From NCBI GenBank assembly GCA_910575565.1, contig CAJTFL010000003.1:62001-126000 (forward strand): a stretch of DNA of 64,000 nucleotides, in the 5' to 3' direction. Shown in pieces: positions 35,805-43,896 of this stretch. This DNA is from Lachnospiraceae bacterium. GTDB taxonomy: Bacteria; Bacillota; Clostridia; Lachnospirales; Lachnospiraceae. The number at the start of each line of letters is the position of its first letter. Position 1 is the first letter of the stretch. The translations under genes and the position numbers were made by a program. Below the pieces are notes generated by a model. It had not been told where the DNA came from. It saw nothing but the letters and a program-made list of their open reading frames with translations, and ran no database searches.

Positions 35805-36713
35805 TTATCCTTTTGTTCTTTGCAGTTTTTCAATTCCATCCACTAAGTATTTCTTACGCGAATCAGATGTCCTTAGCAACAGAGACAAATAATATACAGA
35901 TAGCAATAACAACGCGATAATAATGACACTACTTAAACATAAGGACACGCTTAAAACTGTGCTTGTCCACTCCGCTGTTAAACTTGCCATAAAAATGCTA
36001 AGAACAATAAGCGCCACCCCAACCGCTCCCATCCAAATTGAAACTTTTCTTGGAAGTTCTGTATACAAAAGGAAACTGTCTATCGCCAGAAATATATCTC
36101 GATTCTTTTTTGGACTTGCTTTCGCTCCATATTCTATACTTTCGCTTTTCAGCCCACAGTTTGCATAGGCGGCATTTCTCCAATCAATATCCAGATTCAA
36201 CGAAATAATCCTATTAATGGTTCTTCTGCTTACAAGCCTAAACGCAACCGCATACAAATCATATTTTGATTTAGAGAATTTATTGAATATGTTATAATAC
36301 ATCGTTCTAGATATCGAATTGTTCTTTATTTCAGCATTGATAATATCGTAACCCTCCTGAGCCTTTCGATATGCTTTCCACATTGCATCCGTGTTAAAAT
36401 CATAACTTATTCCTTCAAATTCATAAACAAAATCTCCCACAGCAACATCTACACCAGCCCTCATACAAGCTTCAAGGCTTTGTACTTCACTCATATGTAC
36501 TATCGTGATAGAATCACTTGCTGATATTCTGGCTGTCAATTCCGACTTAACAGATTCTATATTTGGATTACAGTTATCAACAATGACTATCTCATAATTG
36601 GCGAAATGTTTTTCCAGCTCATTAAACAATTCTAAAGTAAATGAAAACAACTTATCTGAATTGCTGCAGGAATAAACTACAGCGCTAATAAACGCCGACT
36701 CCTTTTTAGACAT
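35805..36713 (-). CDS. GT2 family glycosyltransferase with C-terminal membrane anchor
   Basis: A GT-A fold glycosyltransferase of about 302 residues. Its N-terminus (FISAVVYSCSNSDKLFSF, ELEKHFANYEIVIVDNC) and GDFVYEFEGIS, in place of the usual DxD, resemble the DPM1/GtrB group. Two hydrophobic helices near the C-terminus (WMGAVGVALIVLSIFMA and VIIIALLLLSVYYLSLLL) anchor it. It may make a lipid-phosphate-linked sugar donor. GAGGTG precedes the ATG at 36713. Confidence 0.8.
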   Translation of the reverse strand: MSKKESAFISAVVYSCSNSDKLFSFTLELFNELEKHFANYEIVIVDNCNPNIESVKSELTARISASDSITIVHMSEVQSLEACMRAGVDVAVGDFVYEFEGISYDFNTDAMWKAYRKAQEGYDIINAEIKNNSISRTMYYNIFNKFSKSKYDLYAVAFRLVSRRTINRIISLNLDIDWRNAAYANCGLKSESIEYGAKASPKKNRDIFLAIDSFLLYTELPRKVSIWMGAVGVALIVLSIFMASLTAEWTSTVLSVSLCLSSVIIIALLLLSVYYLSLLLRTSDSRKKYLVDGIEKLQRTKG

Positions 36714-37830
36714 AACCCAACACCTCATCAATGTCGTATATTCCGTTAATTTTTCCGCTAAGGATACTCACAAAAGTAGGATCAACATTTTCAATTTTTA
36801 TCATCGTAGGACGTGAATCATCTATCTCAGAAGCCTTTAATATAGGCTTCATCGAATACAATGACTCCTTATAATTAAATTTAAACTTTCCATTCATATA
36901 TTTCTTTGCTAATTGGCTCATGTAAGGCCAAGCCGACTCTGGCTTATTAGGACAATCATTGCAATTATATAAATTGTCCTCCGTACACAAGGCTTCATTT
37001 TTATCTTGGCATTCAAATTTCGCTGTTGATGTGTATGATGTCATATGAGGAGTAAATGACACGCTGGTCAGACTGTGATATCCTGTTTTTCCAAAGGGCA
37101 TGATTGAAAAAAAAGGTCCATCCATAACCGTTAATCCTATGTCTCTTAGCGCATCATTTACCTCACATAATATAATTTCACAAAGTTCGTATTTAATCTT
37201 AAACGGTTCATATCCCATCAATTTCTGAATTTCATTTATACCGGCATATGTATTATTAAGAATAAATTCTGTTTGGTACAAAGCATCCTCTGTTTTGACT
37301 TCCCATACATTTGAAACTTTTCTGATTTCTGTTATTTTCTGCTGATAAAGGATCCTGACATTTTTATATTTCTCTAATTCATCTAAAAAGTAATCCCTGA
37401 GAATATGTGCATCATATGTATATTCCTTAGTGAGAAATGCTCCGTCACACAAACCATGATGAAAATAATCATTTGGATTTACTTCTTTGCAAGGAATCTT
37501 TACATCATGGCAAAACTTTTTAAAAGCGCTGCTGCTTGTCCATGACATTGTTGCGCTTGTTGCGTATATTTGATCAAAATCACTTTTTATACAAAACGAA
37601 AATTCGTTGCTGAAACGCTCAAAATAATGCGCGCTTTTTGCTGCTGTAGCTACACTTCGCGGATAGTGATATCCCATATGTACTCTCGCTTGATTGATAT
37701 ACGTCGCTCTTCTAAACGCAGCCGTATCCTTTTCAAGCAAGATAATATTTTCTCCCCTTTTTCCGCATTCCCGTGCCGCATATAAGCCATATATACCTGC
37801 GCCTATAATGATTCTATCGATTTTCCCCAC
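36706..37830 (-). CDS. FAD-dependent oxidoreductase (DAO family)
   Basis: A 374-residue DAO-type flavoprotein with an N-terminal Rossmann motif IIIGAGIYGLYAARECGKRG, then EKD at the ribose position, and a second FAD segment near the C-terminus (VSILSGKINGIYDIDEVLG). A cluster of cysteines lies around CQDKNEALCTEDNLYNCNDC (near 280-300), and whether it binds a metal is unclear. Such enzymes in sugar clusters can oxidise amines or sugars. The overlap with the GT2 gene is 8 nt. Confidence 0.78.
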   Translation of the reverse strand: MGKIDRIIIGAGIYGLYAARECGKRGENIILLEKDTAAFRRATYINQARVHMGYHYPRSVATAAKSAHYFERFSNEFSFCIKSDFDQIYATSATMSWTSSSAFKKFCHDVKIPCKEVNPNDYFHHGLCDGAFLTKEYTYDAHILRDYFLDELEKYKNVRILYQQKITEIRKVSNVWEVKTEDALYQTEFILNNTYAGINEIQKLMGYEPFKIKYELCEIILCEVNDALRDIGLTVMDGPFFSIMPFGKTGYHSLTSVSFTPHMTSYTSTAKFECQDKNEALCTEDNLYNCNDCPNKPESAWPYMSQLAKKYMNGKFKFNYKESLYSMKPILKASEIDDSRPTMIKIENVDPTFVSILSGKINGIYDIDEVLGYV

Positions 37831-37844
37831 TACTTATCCTCTCA

Positions 37845-38942
37845 CTACTTGAAATGATTTAATCTGTCAATAACATATCCTATCTGTTCATCTGTCATTC
37901 CATAGAACATGGGGAGACTAAGTTCGGTTTTACTGATTTCTTCCGCGATGGGCAGACTGCCTTCTGAAAGATTCATATCCCGATATGCTCCTTGTAAATG
38001 CATCGGTATGGGATAATGCTTAATGGTTTCGATTCCGTTATCGTTTAAGTATTTTTCCAAATCTGATCGTCTATCACAACGAATAGCGAACAAATGCCAA
38101 ACCGGCTCAACATCATCGATTATGAATGGCAGCTTTATCAAAGGATTTGATATTCCCTCCAGATATTTTTTTGCGATACCCCTGCGGTATTGGTTCATAC
38201 GATCTAGATGCGGCAGCTTCGCACGAAGCACGGCTGCCTGGATCTCATCCATTCTTGTATTATAACCTTTATAAATATGATGATATTTATAATCACTGCC
38301 GTAATTTCGCAGAGCTTTTATCCTGTTAATTATTTCCTCATCATCTGCCACCACAGCCCCTGCATCGCCGAAAGCTCCCAGATTTTTCCCCGGATAAAAG
38401 CTAAAACCAGCGATATCTCCAAATGACCCTATTCTTTTTCCTTTATATTTTGCCCCATGAGCCTGAGCACAGTCTTCTACAATTTTAATCTTGTATTCCC
38501 TGGCAATGGCAATTATGGGATCCATATCACAAGGCTGCCCATAAAGATGCACGATCATCATCACTTTTGTCTTATCGGTAATCTTTTCTTTGATTTTTTC
38601 CGGATCGATATTGTATGTTCTAATATCAGGCTCTACAAATACAGGTGTCGCACCTGTATAGGACACGGCTAAAGCTGTCGCGATATATGTATTTGAAGGA
38701 ACCAATACCTCATCACCTGCTCCAATTCCCATTGCTTTCAATGACAGCATTAAAGCGTCCAGTCCGCTATTGCACCCGGCAGCATATTTCCTTCCGCAAT
38801 ATTCAGCAAATTCATTCTCAAACGCTGAACCTTCATTACCCGCTATATAATGGCAAGATTGATAAACACGTTCAAATGCCCCCCTCAGCTCCCCGTCAAC
38901 TTCTTCTTGCATATATTCTAATGACATAAATGGTACTTCCAT
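37845..38942 (-). CDS. DegT/DnrJ/EryC1 nucleotide-sugar aminotransferase (FdtB/QdtB-like)
   Basis: A 365-residue PLP aminotransferase. It shows [45 protein letters not shown] and the Schiff-base region [17 protein letters not shown]. The last is typical of enzymes making 3-amino-3,6-dideoxy sugars on dTDP (FdtB/QdtB). No FdtA/QdtA ketoisomerase or rml gene is in the window, so the substrate must be supplied elsewhere or differ. It is the first biosynthetic gene of the operon. Confidence 0.88.
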   Translation of the reverse strand: MEVPFMSLEYMQEEVDGELRGAFERVYQSCHYIAGNEGSAFENEFAEYCGRKYAAGCNSGLDALMLSLKAMGIGAGDEVLVPSNTYIATALAVSYTGATPVFVEPDIRTYNIDPEKIKEKITDKTKVMMIVHLYGQPCDMDPIIAIAREYKIKIVEDCAQAHGAKYKGKRIGSFGDIAGFSFYPGKNLGAFGDAGAVVADDEEIINRIKALRNYGSDYKYHHIYKGYNTRMDEIQAAVLRAKLPHLDRMNQYRRGIAKKYLEGISNPLIKLPFIIDDVEPVWHLFAIRCDRRSDLEKYLNDNGIETIKHYPIPMHLQGAYRDMNLSEGSLPIAEEISKTELSLPMFYGMTDEQIGYVIDRLNHFK

Positions 38943-38943
38943 T

Positions 38944-39135
38944 TTATTTCTCCTTATTGTTTATTTTTGATAATGCCTTTTCCTGTTCCTCGTCTTCTCT
39001 TTCCCAATCTCTGCTCATTCCAACCGAAATAATAGCAAAAGTGACAATTATTCCGGTGACAACAAAAATGCTAACAATAAAAATAATGATTAATAATTTC
39101 ATTTTAATTATATTATTCTCACTTCCTTTACCCAC
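38944..39135 (-). CDS. Small single-pass membrane protein
   Basis: A 63-residue protein (GTG start at 39135 with GGAG before it; ATG at 39102 is an alternative) with one hydrophobic helix ([21 protein letters not shown]) and a charged tail ([20 protein letters not shown]). It starts inside the end of the recombinase-like gene and ends 2 nt before the aminotransferase gene, so it is part of the same transcript. No family recognised. Confidence 0.65.
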   Translation of the reverse strand: MGKGSENNIIKMKLLIIIFIVSIFVVTGIIVTFAIISVGMSRDWEREDEEQEKALSKINNKEK

Positions 39136-40015
39136 ACCACTCCATCACTAACTCTTTGGCATATCTTTTCATACTCCTTTTTAAATCCTTCGGTGTCGCT
39201 TCCCTCTCAATCCCCGCCAATACCCTATACTTATCAAATATATTCGTCACCATTTTCATCGAAAGCGGTCTCCCCAGCTTTGAGAGAAACATTCTATTAT
39301 GGTACAAGCCTCCGTTTTCAAAATATTCATGTACAGAGATCCACTGCTCCATCTGCTTCCGAAGAGCCTGGTTAAAAATATAAACTTGCCATTCCTTCTC
39401 CCGCTTTCTCCGTATAGTCAAAACAGATGTTTTGGGATTATAATCTGATGTTTCCAAGCGAAGCAGTTCACTGATCTCAATCCCATGATAGAACAGAAGC
39501 CCCATCATCACCTGATCACGCAGGCATACCCTTCGGCGGAAGTCACTGTCCAGCCCCGCGTATTCCTGACTGATTGCCTTAAAGAACGCGTCTACCTCAC
39601 GCTTGGTCAGCAGCGTATCTGCTACAGCCTTTTCTGGCTGTCCCGGCAGTTCTAAGGGCCTGAAACTTTCTATCAAGCCGTCCTCTTTCATATAGGATAA
39701 AAAATATCCAAAGACCTGACATCTCCTGCATACTGTAGAGAACTGAAGGCCTTTTTCCTTGGAAATATATTCCAAATATTTTTCCATCTTATCTTCCCAG
39801 CCATCCGCTTCTTCTTTGTCTATTTTTTTATCCTTATTTTTGCTGTCGTCGCTCTTACCATTCCAACTCTTTTTCCCGTTTTCCTGCATCCACCGGAAAA
39901 AAAGTTCCAAATCCAACTGGTATGCCTTCTTAGTGCGCTCATCCAGTCCTCGGCTAACCACCTGAGAATCAATGAATCTTTCTATTGAGTTTTGCAAATT
40001 TGAATCCTGAATCAT
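39128..40015 (-). CDS. Degenerate tyrosine recombinase (Xer-like) at the head of the polysaccharide operon
   Basis: A 295-residue protein with an N-terminal SAM-like core-binding domain and a recombinase-like catalytic domain (LLFYHGIEISELLRL). The catalytic residues are missing. The first arginine, normally in GLR-SEL, is Glu (E180). The HxLRH box is replaced by ATPKDLKRS. The chain ends about 15 residues later, without the LGH and nucleophilic Tyr region. It probably binds DNA without cleaving it, and might regulate the operon or assist the neighbouring integrase. It overlaps the small membrane protein by 8 nt. Confidence 0.75.
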   Translation of the reverse strand: MIQDSNLQNSIERFIDSQVVSRGLDERTKKAYQLDLELFFRWMQENGKKSWNGKSDDSKNKDKKIDKEEADGWEDKMEKYLEYISKEKGLQFSTVCRRCQVFGYFLSYMKEDGLIESFRPLELPGQPEKAVADTLLTKREVDAFFKAISQEYAGLDSDFRRRVCLRDQVMMGLLFYHGIEISELLRLETSDYNPKTSVLTIRRKREKEWQVYIFNQALRKQMEQWISVHEYFENGGLYHNRMFLSKLGRPLSMKMVTNIFDKYRVLAGIEREATPKDLKRSMKRYAKELVMEWCG

Positions 40016-40310
40016 TTGCTTCCCTCCAATTTTGGTTAATCATCCCGCATTCCTTTGACCCTTTGCTATAAAATCCAAACCTCATTGCCCGCAAGCCCAC
40101 AAAATCCAAATGTACCAGCTCTTCTTTTTCTGATACAATAAAAGGATACCTTCTCACAATGATATTTCATGATTACAGCTAATATTCAGCTTTGAAATTC
40201 AATACGTTTAATGCATCCAATTATTTAGTCAATATTTAAGGAAATCAGTATTTTATAAATAACATATTGTTATTTGTAGTTAATATGGAATAAAAATTTC
40301 GATGCGACCA
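40016..40310 (-). promoter_or_regulatory. 295-bp leader between the invertible segment and the polysaccharide operon
   Basis: A very AT-rich stretch without a convincing gene. A 62-codon open frame here has no clear binding site or family. No good -35/-10 pair pointing toward the operon was found; the best candidate, TTGAAT with TGTAAT, has a 19-bp spacer. This fits the idea that the operon depends on a promoter in the adjacent segment. AATTGGAGGGAAG provides the ribosome binding site for the first gene. Confidence 0.45.
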
Positions 40311-40339
40311 TTTTCGCAGATTTCCCAAGTCTGCGAAAA
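40311..40339 (+). repeat. Left 29-bp inverted repeat (recombination-site-like)
   Basis: Arms TTTTCGCAGA (40311-40320) and TCTGCGAAAA (40330-40339) flank the centre TTTCCCAAG. It is identical to the reverse complement of 41941-41969. Confidence 0.85.
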
Positions 40340-40390
40340 ACGCTAAGAAAGCCAAGCAAATCAAGGATTTTTCTATTCACCTAGCTATAG

Positions 40391-40414
40391 ATTTGACCAT
40401 GAATTTGACCATAA
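40391..40414 (+). repeat. Paired 12-bp direct repeats, left (arm-site candidate)
   Basis: ATTTGACCATGA (40391-40402) directly followed by ATTTGACCATAA (40403-40414). A close relative of the pair is present upstream of the integrase gene in the same orientation. Tyrosine integrases with an N-terminal arm-binding domain recognise such repeats. Confidence 0.55.
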
Positions 40415-40447
40415 ATCTAACTTTATCTCATTCCCATTCCCCTGCAC

Positions 40448-41731
40448 CTACATCTGCCCCTGGATCTGCCCATAAAACCGCGAAAGGCCATCCAGGTACT
40501 TCCTCTTGCTGTCCATGGAAGGATGCACATACCGGTTCAAGGATATCTGCACATCCGAATGCCCTAAAATCTCGCTGAGGCTTTTTATGTCTGCCCCGCT
40601 TTCGATGCAGTTCGTGGCAAAAGTATGCCTTAAGGCATGGAAATTCTTGTGTTTCAGCCCTGCCTTTTTTAACAGGCGTTTAAAATGGTTCTGTAGCGTC
40701 CTTGGCTCCATGGGCTTATCCTTGCCAAAGACATAGTTCCCCTCATGCCGGATTTTTGTAAATAATTCCAGAATCATTACAGGCAGCGGGATTTCACGCC
40801 GGGAATACTCGCTTTTTGGCTCGGTTTCCAGCAAAACGGTCTTCGTTTTGCCGCCTTCCCGATAAAGCCGCTGCACGGTCTGGTTTACCGAAACCATCCT
40901 GTTCCCAAAATCAATGTCCTTCCATTTCAGGGCGCACAGCTCCCCCAGCCTCAGGCCAGTATGGAGGCACAGCAATACAGCCATCTTGGCCTTATCCATT
41001 TTTTGGAAAAGGATTGGCAGCAGGCCCGCCTGCTCCTTCCGGGATAACACTTCAACAGGTTTGTTCCTTTTGTACTCATGGGAAACCAGCTTGTCCCATA
41101 CCGGTATCGTCATATGATGCTGGCGGGAAGCAAATTTCACGATTTGATTCACCACACAGCAGATGCTTTTCCGGATGCTTTCCGATAAGTGGTCAAAAAT
41201 CTTTTCCCGCCCCAGGGCATCTAAGGCATCCTGGATGCCTGATGCCTTCACATCCCGGAGCACCGGCTCTAAATGGACGCGGTACACCAGGCTGTACTTC
41301 ACGTAGGTAGAGGACTTCCTTGTCTGCTTCACCTCGCCAAGCCAGCCTGCTGCCAGTTCAGAAAATGTAAGGTTTTCCGGCTGGTTTTGCCCTTCCGACC
41401 ATGATTTTTTCATGCTTCCTTTTCCCGAAGCTCGCCCTTCCGGCCCTGATTTTTCCATGCTTCCTTTTCCCGAAGCCTGCCCCTCCGGCCCTGATTTTTT
41501 CCCGTCCCCTTTTCCCGATCCTTCCTTTTCCGCTGTGGCATTCCCGGCATACAATCCCTTCGCCTCTATCAAAGAGATTTTTTTCATGGTCAGCTTTTCC
41601 TTGGCTGCCTCATAGGTTCTGCCGTACACGGAGCGGTACAGCTTTTTCCCTTTTTCCTCACTATATACCAGATACCGCCCTTCCCAGCGCCCGTCCTTCC
41701 GCTTCCTTATGTTTTCCCCATGCCTTGCCAT
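40448..41731 (-). CDS. Tyrosine integrase (phage/Tn916-type) inside the invertible segment
   Basis: A 427-residue integrase with a complete catalytic set: R261 (HTGLRLGEL), K306, H365-x-x-R368 (HALRHTFATN), H391 (LGHSDVQ) and nucleophile Y401 (LNRYVH). An AP2-like arm-binding domain (IRKRKDGRWEGRYLVY) is at the N-terminus, and the core-binding domain starts near residue 121. A low-complexity linker (71-119) contains 15-residue repeats ASGKGSMEKSGPEGR. The open frame extends 40 codons further upstream, but GGAGGAG precedes the ATG at 41731. It is the obvious candidate to recombine the flanking 29-bp sites. Confidence 0.92.
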   Translation of the reverse strand: MARHGENIRKRKDGRWEGRYLVYSEEKGKKLYRSVYGRTYEAAKEKLTMKKISLIEAKGLYAGNATAEKEGSGKGDGKKSGPEGQASGKGSMEKSGPEGRASGKGSMKKSWSEGQNQPENLTFSELAAGWLGEVKQTRKSSTYVKYSLVYRVHLEPVLRDVKASGIQDALDALGREKIFDHLSESIRKSICCVVNQIVKFASRQHHMTIPVWDKLVSHEYKRNKPVEVLSRKEQAGLLPILFQKMDKAKMAVLLCLHTGLRLGELCALKWKDIDFGNRMVSVNQTVQRLYREGGKTKTVLLETEPKSEYSRREIPLPVMILELFTKIRHEGNYVFGKDKPMEPRTLQNHFKRLLKKAGLKHKNFHALRHTFATNCIESGADIKSLSEILGHSDVQISLNRYVHPSMDSKRKYLDGLSRFYGQIQGQM

Positions 41732-41754
41732 AAGGCTCCTCCCCCTTCCCTGGA

Positions 41755-41778
41755 TTTTGACCACGAATCTGACCCTAA
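41755..41778 (+). repeat. Paired 12-bp direct repeats, right (arm-site candidate)
   Basis: TTTTGACCACGA (41755-41766) followed by ATCTGACCCTAA (41767-41778), matching the left pair at 19 of 24 positions. It lies just upstream of the integrase ribosome binding site, so integrase binding here could also repress its own expression. Confidence 0.5.
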
Positions 41779-41865
41779 AAGCGGCAAGATTTTCCGTTTT
41801 TATCCAATTCTCTCCCGTCTTTCCAAAAAAACCGAAAAAAAGAAGTAGCATTTCTTCGCGATGTG

Positions 41866-41874
41866 TGGTAGAAT
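41866..41874 (+). promoter_or_regulatory. Candidate outward-facing extended -10 promoter in the invertible segment
   Basis: TGGTAGAAT (TGn plus TAGAAT) on the plus strand, with no convincing -35. It points out of the right end of the segment. About 33 nt downstream an AGGAG site precedes a four-codon frame, ATG GTT TTC TAA. In the present orientation the transcript would run through the right repeat into the terminator at 41971. After inversion it would point at the polysaccharide operon. Confidence 0.4.
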
Positions 41875-41940
41875 TACGTCGATGTTACCATAACCAGGAG
41901 AAAAAATGGTTTTCTAAGGGAAAGAAAACCTTGATTTTTC

Positions 41941-41969
41941 TTTTCGCAGACTTGGGAAATCTGCGAAAA
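41941..41969 (-). repeat. Right 29-bp inverted repeat (recombination-site-like)
   Basis: Arms TTTTCGCAGA (41941-41950) and TCTGCGAAAA (41960-41969) flank the centre CTTGGGAAA, the reverse complement of the left centre. Confidence 0.85.
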
Positions 41970-41970
41970 A

Positions 41971-42023
41971 AGGAGCCGCAAAATCATCAAAACCGATGAT
42001 TCAACGACTCCTTTGTTTTATTT
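41971..42023. terminator. Bidirectional terminator just outside the right inverted repeat
   Basis: AGGAG...AATCATC (41971-41988) pairs with GATGATT...CTCCT (41995-42012), with a small internal bubble. TTGTTTTATTT follows on plus and CCTTTTTTCGC on minus. It insulates the segment from the minus-strand ATPase gene and would stop plus-strand transcripts leaving the segment. Confidence 0.75.
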
Positions 42024-42156
42024 GCAATAAATTAAAACGCAAACCTCTCCAGCATATAAAGAGGCAACATAAGAATTTTCCCTTCCCTATAGTTTAAAAT
42101 CCAAGAAATATCCTGCCATATATTGTAGAAACATTGACTTTTGCAACAGCCCCCTT

Positions 42157-43731
42157 CTATTGCTTTTTCATCCTCTCTATCACACAGCTGTGGGGTTTGT
42201 TAACATTATCCCGATCATAATTGATCCCTACAGCCAGTATTTCCCCCACATATCCTTCCAATGCCTGCGTATACTGCCTGTCTTTAATCTGCTGTATCGC
42301 TGCATAAGCCGTCTTATCATATTTTAATTCTACAATAAGTGCCGGTTTCTTTACGGAAGGCAACGGCAAAAATACAATATCAGCAAAACCATGTCCTGCA
42401 GGCAGCTCCCTTATGAACCTGTAATCTTTCCTTGCGCTGTAATATGCAAGGCCAATCGCACACGCCAGCGAATTTTCATCGTTATAAGTCAGAATCGAGG
42501 CCGCTTCTGTATGCGCCCTATCAAGTCCCTCGGCAACTCTGCTCTCATCGCCATTTAACGTATCTTTCAGCTGCTTATCTGACGCCTTTAAAATGCGCAT
42601 AATTTCCGGCCAACCGCTTACACTCATAGCATTTTCAAACTCTCCGATGATTTCCTTATTGGGGATAAACGCTTCTTCTCTGGAATCATATGCAAGATAT
42701 CCCAAATGAATCAACAATGTAAGAACATCGTCTTTTGTTCTGAAACTTTGCATATCATTCTGAAAGCTCTGTATGTTGACTCTGACGCGTCCGCCGCCAA
42801 GCATCTGTACAATATCTGACCGAAGCCCATCGAAATCCATATCCATATAAACTTTCAATGCTTCATAAGTCTCTGTTGAAGTCCAATAACTTGACAGTAC
42901 GCGGTTTTTCATTGCTGCAACGACAGACCTTGGATTATAAATATGCTGAAACTTCCGGAACTGATATCCATCATACCAGCTACTGATCAAGGCAAAATCC
43001 ATGTCATATTTCTCGCATAATCCTTTTACCTCATCTTCGGTAAAACCGGTATATTCCTCAAAAGCAAACTGGTTCGTCATTGAATACTCCCAGAACATAT
43101 TCAGTGCCGAATGATGGCCATACTTTTTTACCGGAAGAATACCAGTCATATACGCAAGCGCAACATACGGCTGATCTTTTAAAAGATTCCTTAAAAAATC
43201 CAGATACTGCTTTTGCAGCATTTCCGACTCCTGCCTTTCACGCATAACACAGTCCCACTCGTCGATCAGAAAAATAAATTGCTTATCCGTTTTGGCATAG
43301 ATTTTCCGAAACGCAGCGGCAAGTCCCATTCTACGCCCCTTTAAAACAGTTCCATACTCTTCGTTTAATTCTTCCAGCACTTCCTGTTCCAGATATTCTA
43401 TCACCTTCCCGGAAGCCGCCTCAATCAGAAACTGCTGCATATTTAGAAAAACCACTTCATATCGGTTCAAATACTCCTTATACGTCGGATTCTCCGCAAT
43501 GGCATATCCTGCAAACAACTCTTCGGAATCGCAGCCGCAGCTGTAATAGGCAGCAAGCATTTTCAGAGCCATGGATTTTCCAAAGCGTCTGGGCCTGCTC
43601 ACACAAAGAAATTTCTGCTCTGTATTGATACACTTATTTGTCTCTGCAATCAATCCTGTTTTATCCACATAAATTTCAGAACGGATAGACTCCCAAAAAC
43701 CCCTGTTCCCTGGATTCAAATAAATACCCAT
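42157..43731 (-). CDS. AAA-ATPase-like / PD-(D/E)XK nuclease domain protein (DUF1703 type)
   Basis: A 524-residue protein. The N-terminus YVDKTGLIAETNKCI is typical of this family. The Walker A-like RPRRFGKSMALKML is near residue 48 and Walker B FLIDEWDCVM near 145. The C-terminal nuclease-like core has GFADIVFLPLPSVKKPALIV followed by ELKYDK (the D-ExK of PD-(D/E)XK enzymes) and YTQALEGY. These genes are abundant in gut anaerobes and their function is unknown. A promoter and a terminator bracket it as a single-gene unit. Confidence 0.85.
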   Translation of the reverse strand: MGIYLNPGNRGFWESIRSEIYVDKTGLIAETNKCINTEQKFLCVSRPRRFGKSMALKMLAAYYSCGCDSEELFAGYAIAENPTYKEYLNRYEVVFLNMQQFLIEAASGKVIEYLEQEVLEELNEEYGTVLKGRRMGLAAAFRKIYAKTDKQFIFLIDEWDCVMRERQESEMLQKQYLDFLRNLLKDQPYVALAYMTGILPVKKYGHHSALNMFWEYSMTNQFAFEEYTGFTEDEVKGLCEKYDMDFALISSWYDGYQFRKFQHIYNPRSVVAAMKNRVLSSYWTSTETYEALKVYMDMDFDGLRSDIVQMLGGGRVRVNIQSFQNDMQSFRTKDDVLTLLIHLGYLAYDSREEAFIPNKEIIGEFENAMSVSGWPEIMRILKASDKQLKDTLNGDESRVAEGLDRAHTEAASILTYNDENSLACAIGLAYYSARKDYRFIRELPAGHGFADIVFLPLPSVKKPALIVELKYDKTAYAAIQQIKDRQYTQALEGYVGEILAVGINYDRDNVNKPHSCVIERMKKQ

Positions 43732-43755
43732 ATATGCAACCCCTTTCCTTCTCTT

Positions 43756-43784
43756 AGTATAGCAATTCTCCCATACATATTCAA
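43756..43784 (-). promoter_or_regulatory. Promoter of the AAA-ATPase/nuclease gene
   Basis: On the minus strand, TTGAAT (43784-43779), a 17-bp spacer and TATACT (43761-43756), about 25 nt before the ATG, with AAGGAAAGGGG as binding site. Confidence 0.75.
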
Positions 43785-43823
43785 TTGCTTTCTGAATATG
43801 GAAAGGTTATGAAAACCACAAAA

Positions 43824-43868
43824 ATCCCGGTACAAAATGAGCTTCATTTCCTCATTCCATACCGGGAT
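43824..43868 (-). terminator. Terminator of the LIV transporter operon
   Basis: ATCCCGGTA (43824-43832) pairs with TACCGGGAT (43860-43868), with an inner ATGAG/CTCAT stem. On the minus strand it is followed by TTTTTGTGG. It is downstream of livF. Confidence 0.8.
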
Positions 43869-43896
43869 CCGCTTTTACAATAGCTTATTCACTCTA

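Larger units (their letters stand above)
40311..41969. mobile_element. Predicted invertible DNA segment with its own integrase
   Basis: Perfect 29-bp inverted repeats (40311-40339 and 41941-41969) enclose 1601 bp. Inside is a single minus-strand tyrosine integrase gene with paired 12-bp direct repeats on each side. Each 29-bp repeat is itself a dyad of 10-bp arms around an asymmetric 9-bp centre, and the centres face opposite ways. This is the layout of two recombination sites that would invert the interval. It lies between a terminator and the head of the polysaccharide operon. Inversion has not been demonstrated; it is inferred from this layout. Confidence 0.75.

Noticed and set aside
39969..40157. 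A 62-codon minus-strand frame upstream of the recombinase-like gene
   Set aside because: It overlaps the recombinase start, has no good ribosome site and no recognised similarity. It may be a decayed gene but is not supportable.
40311..41969. Reading the integrase segment as an insertion sequence or integrative element
   Set aside because: There is a single recombinase gene and no cargo, no target-site duplication was visible, and each end is a full recombination-site-like dyad in inverted orientation. This favours an invertible segment, although a small element cannot be wholly excluded.
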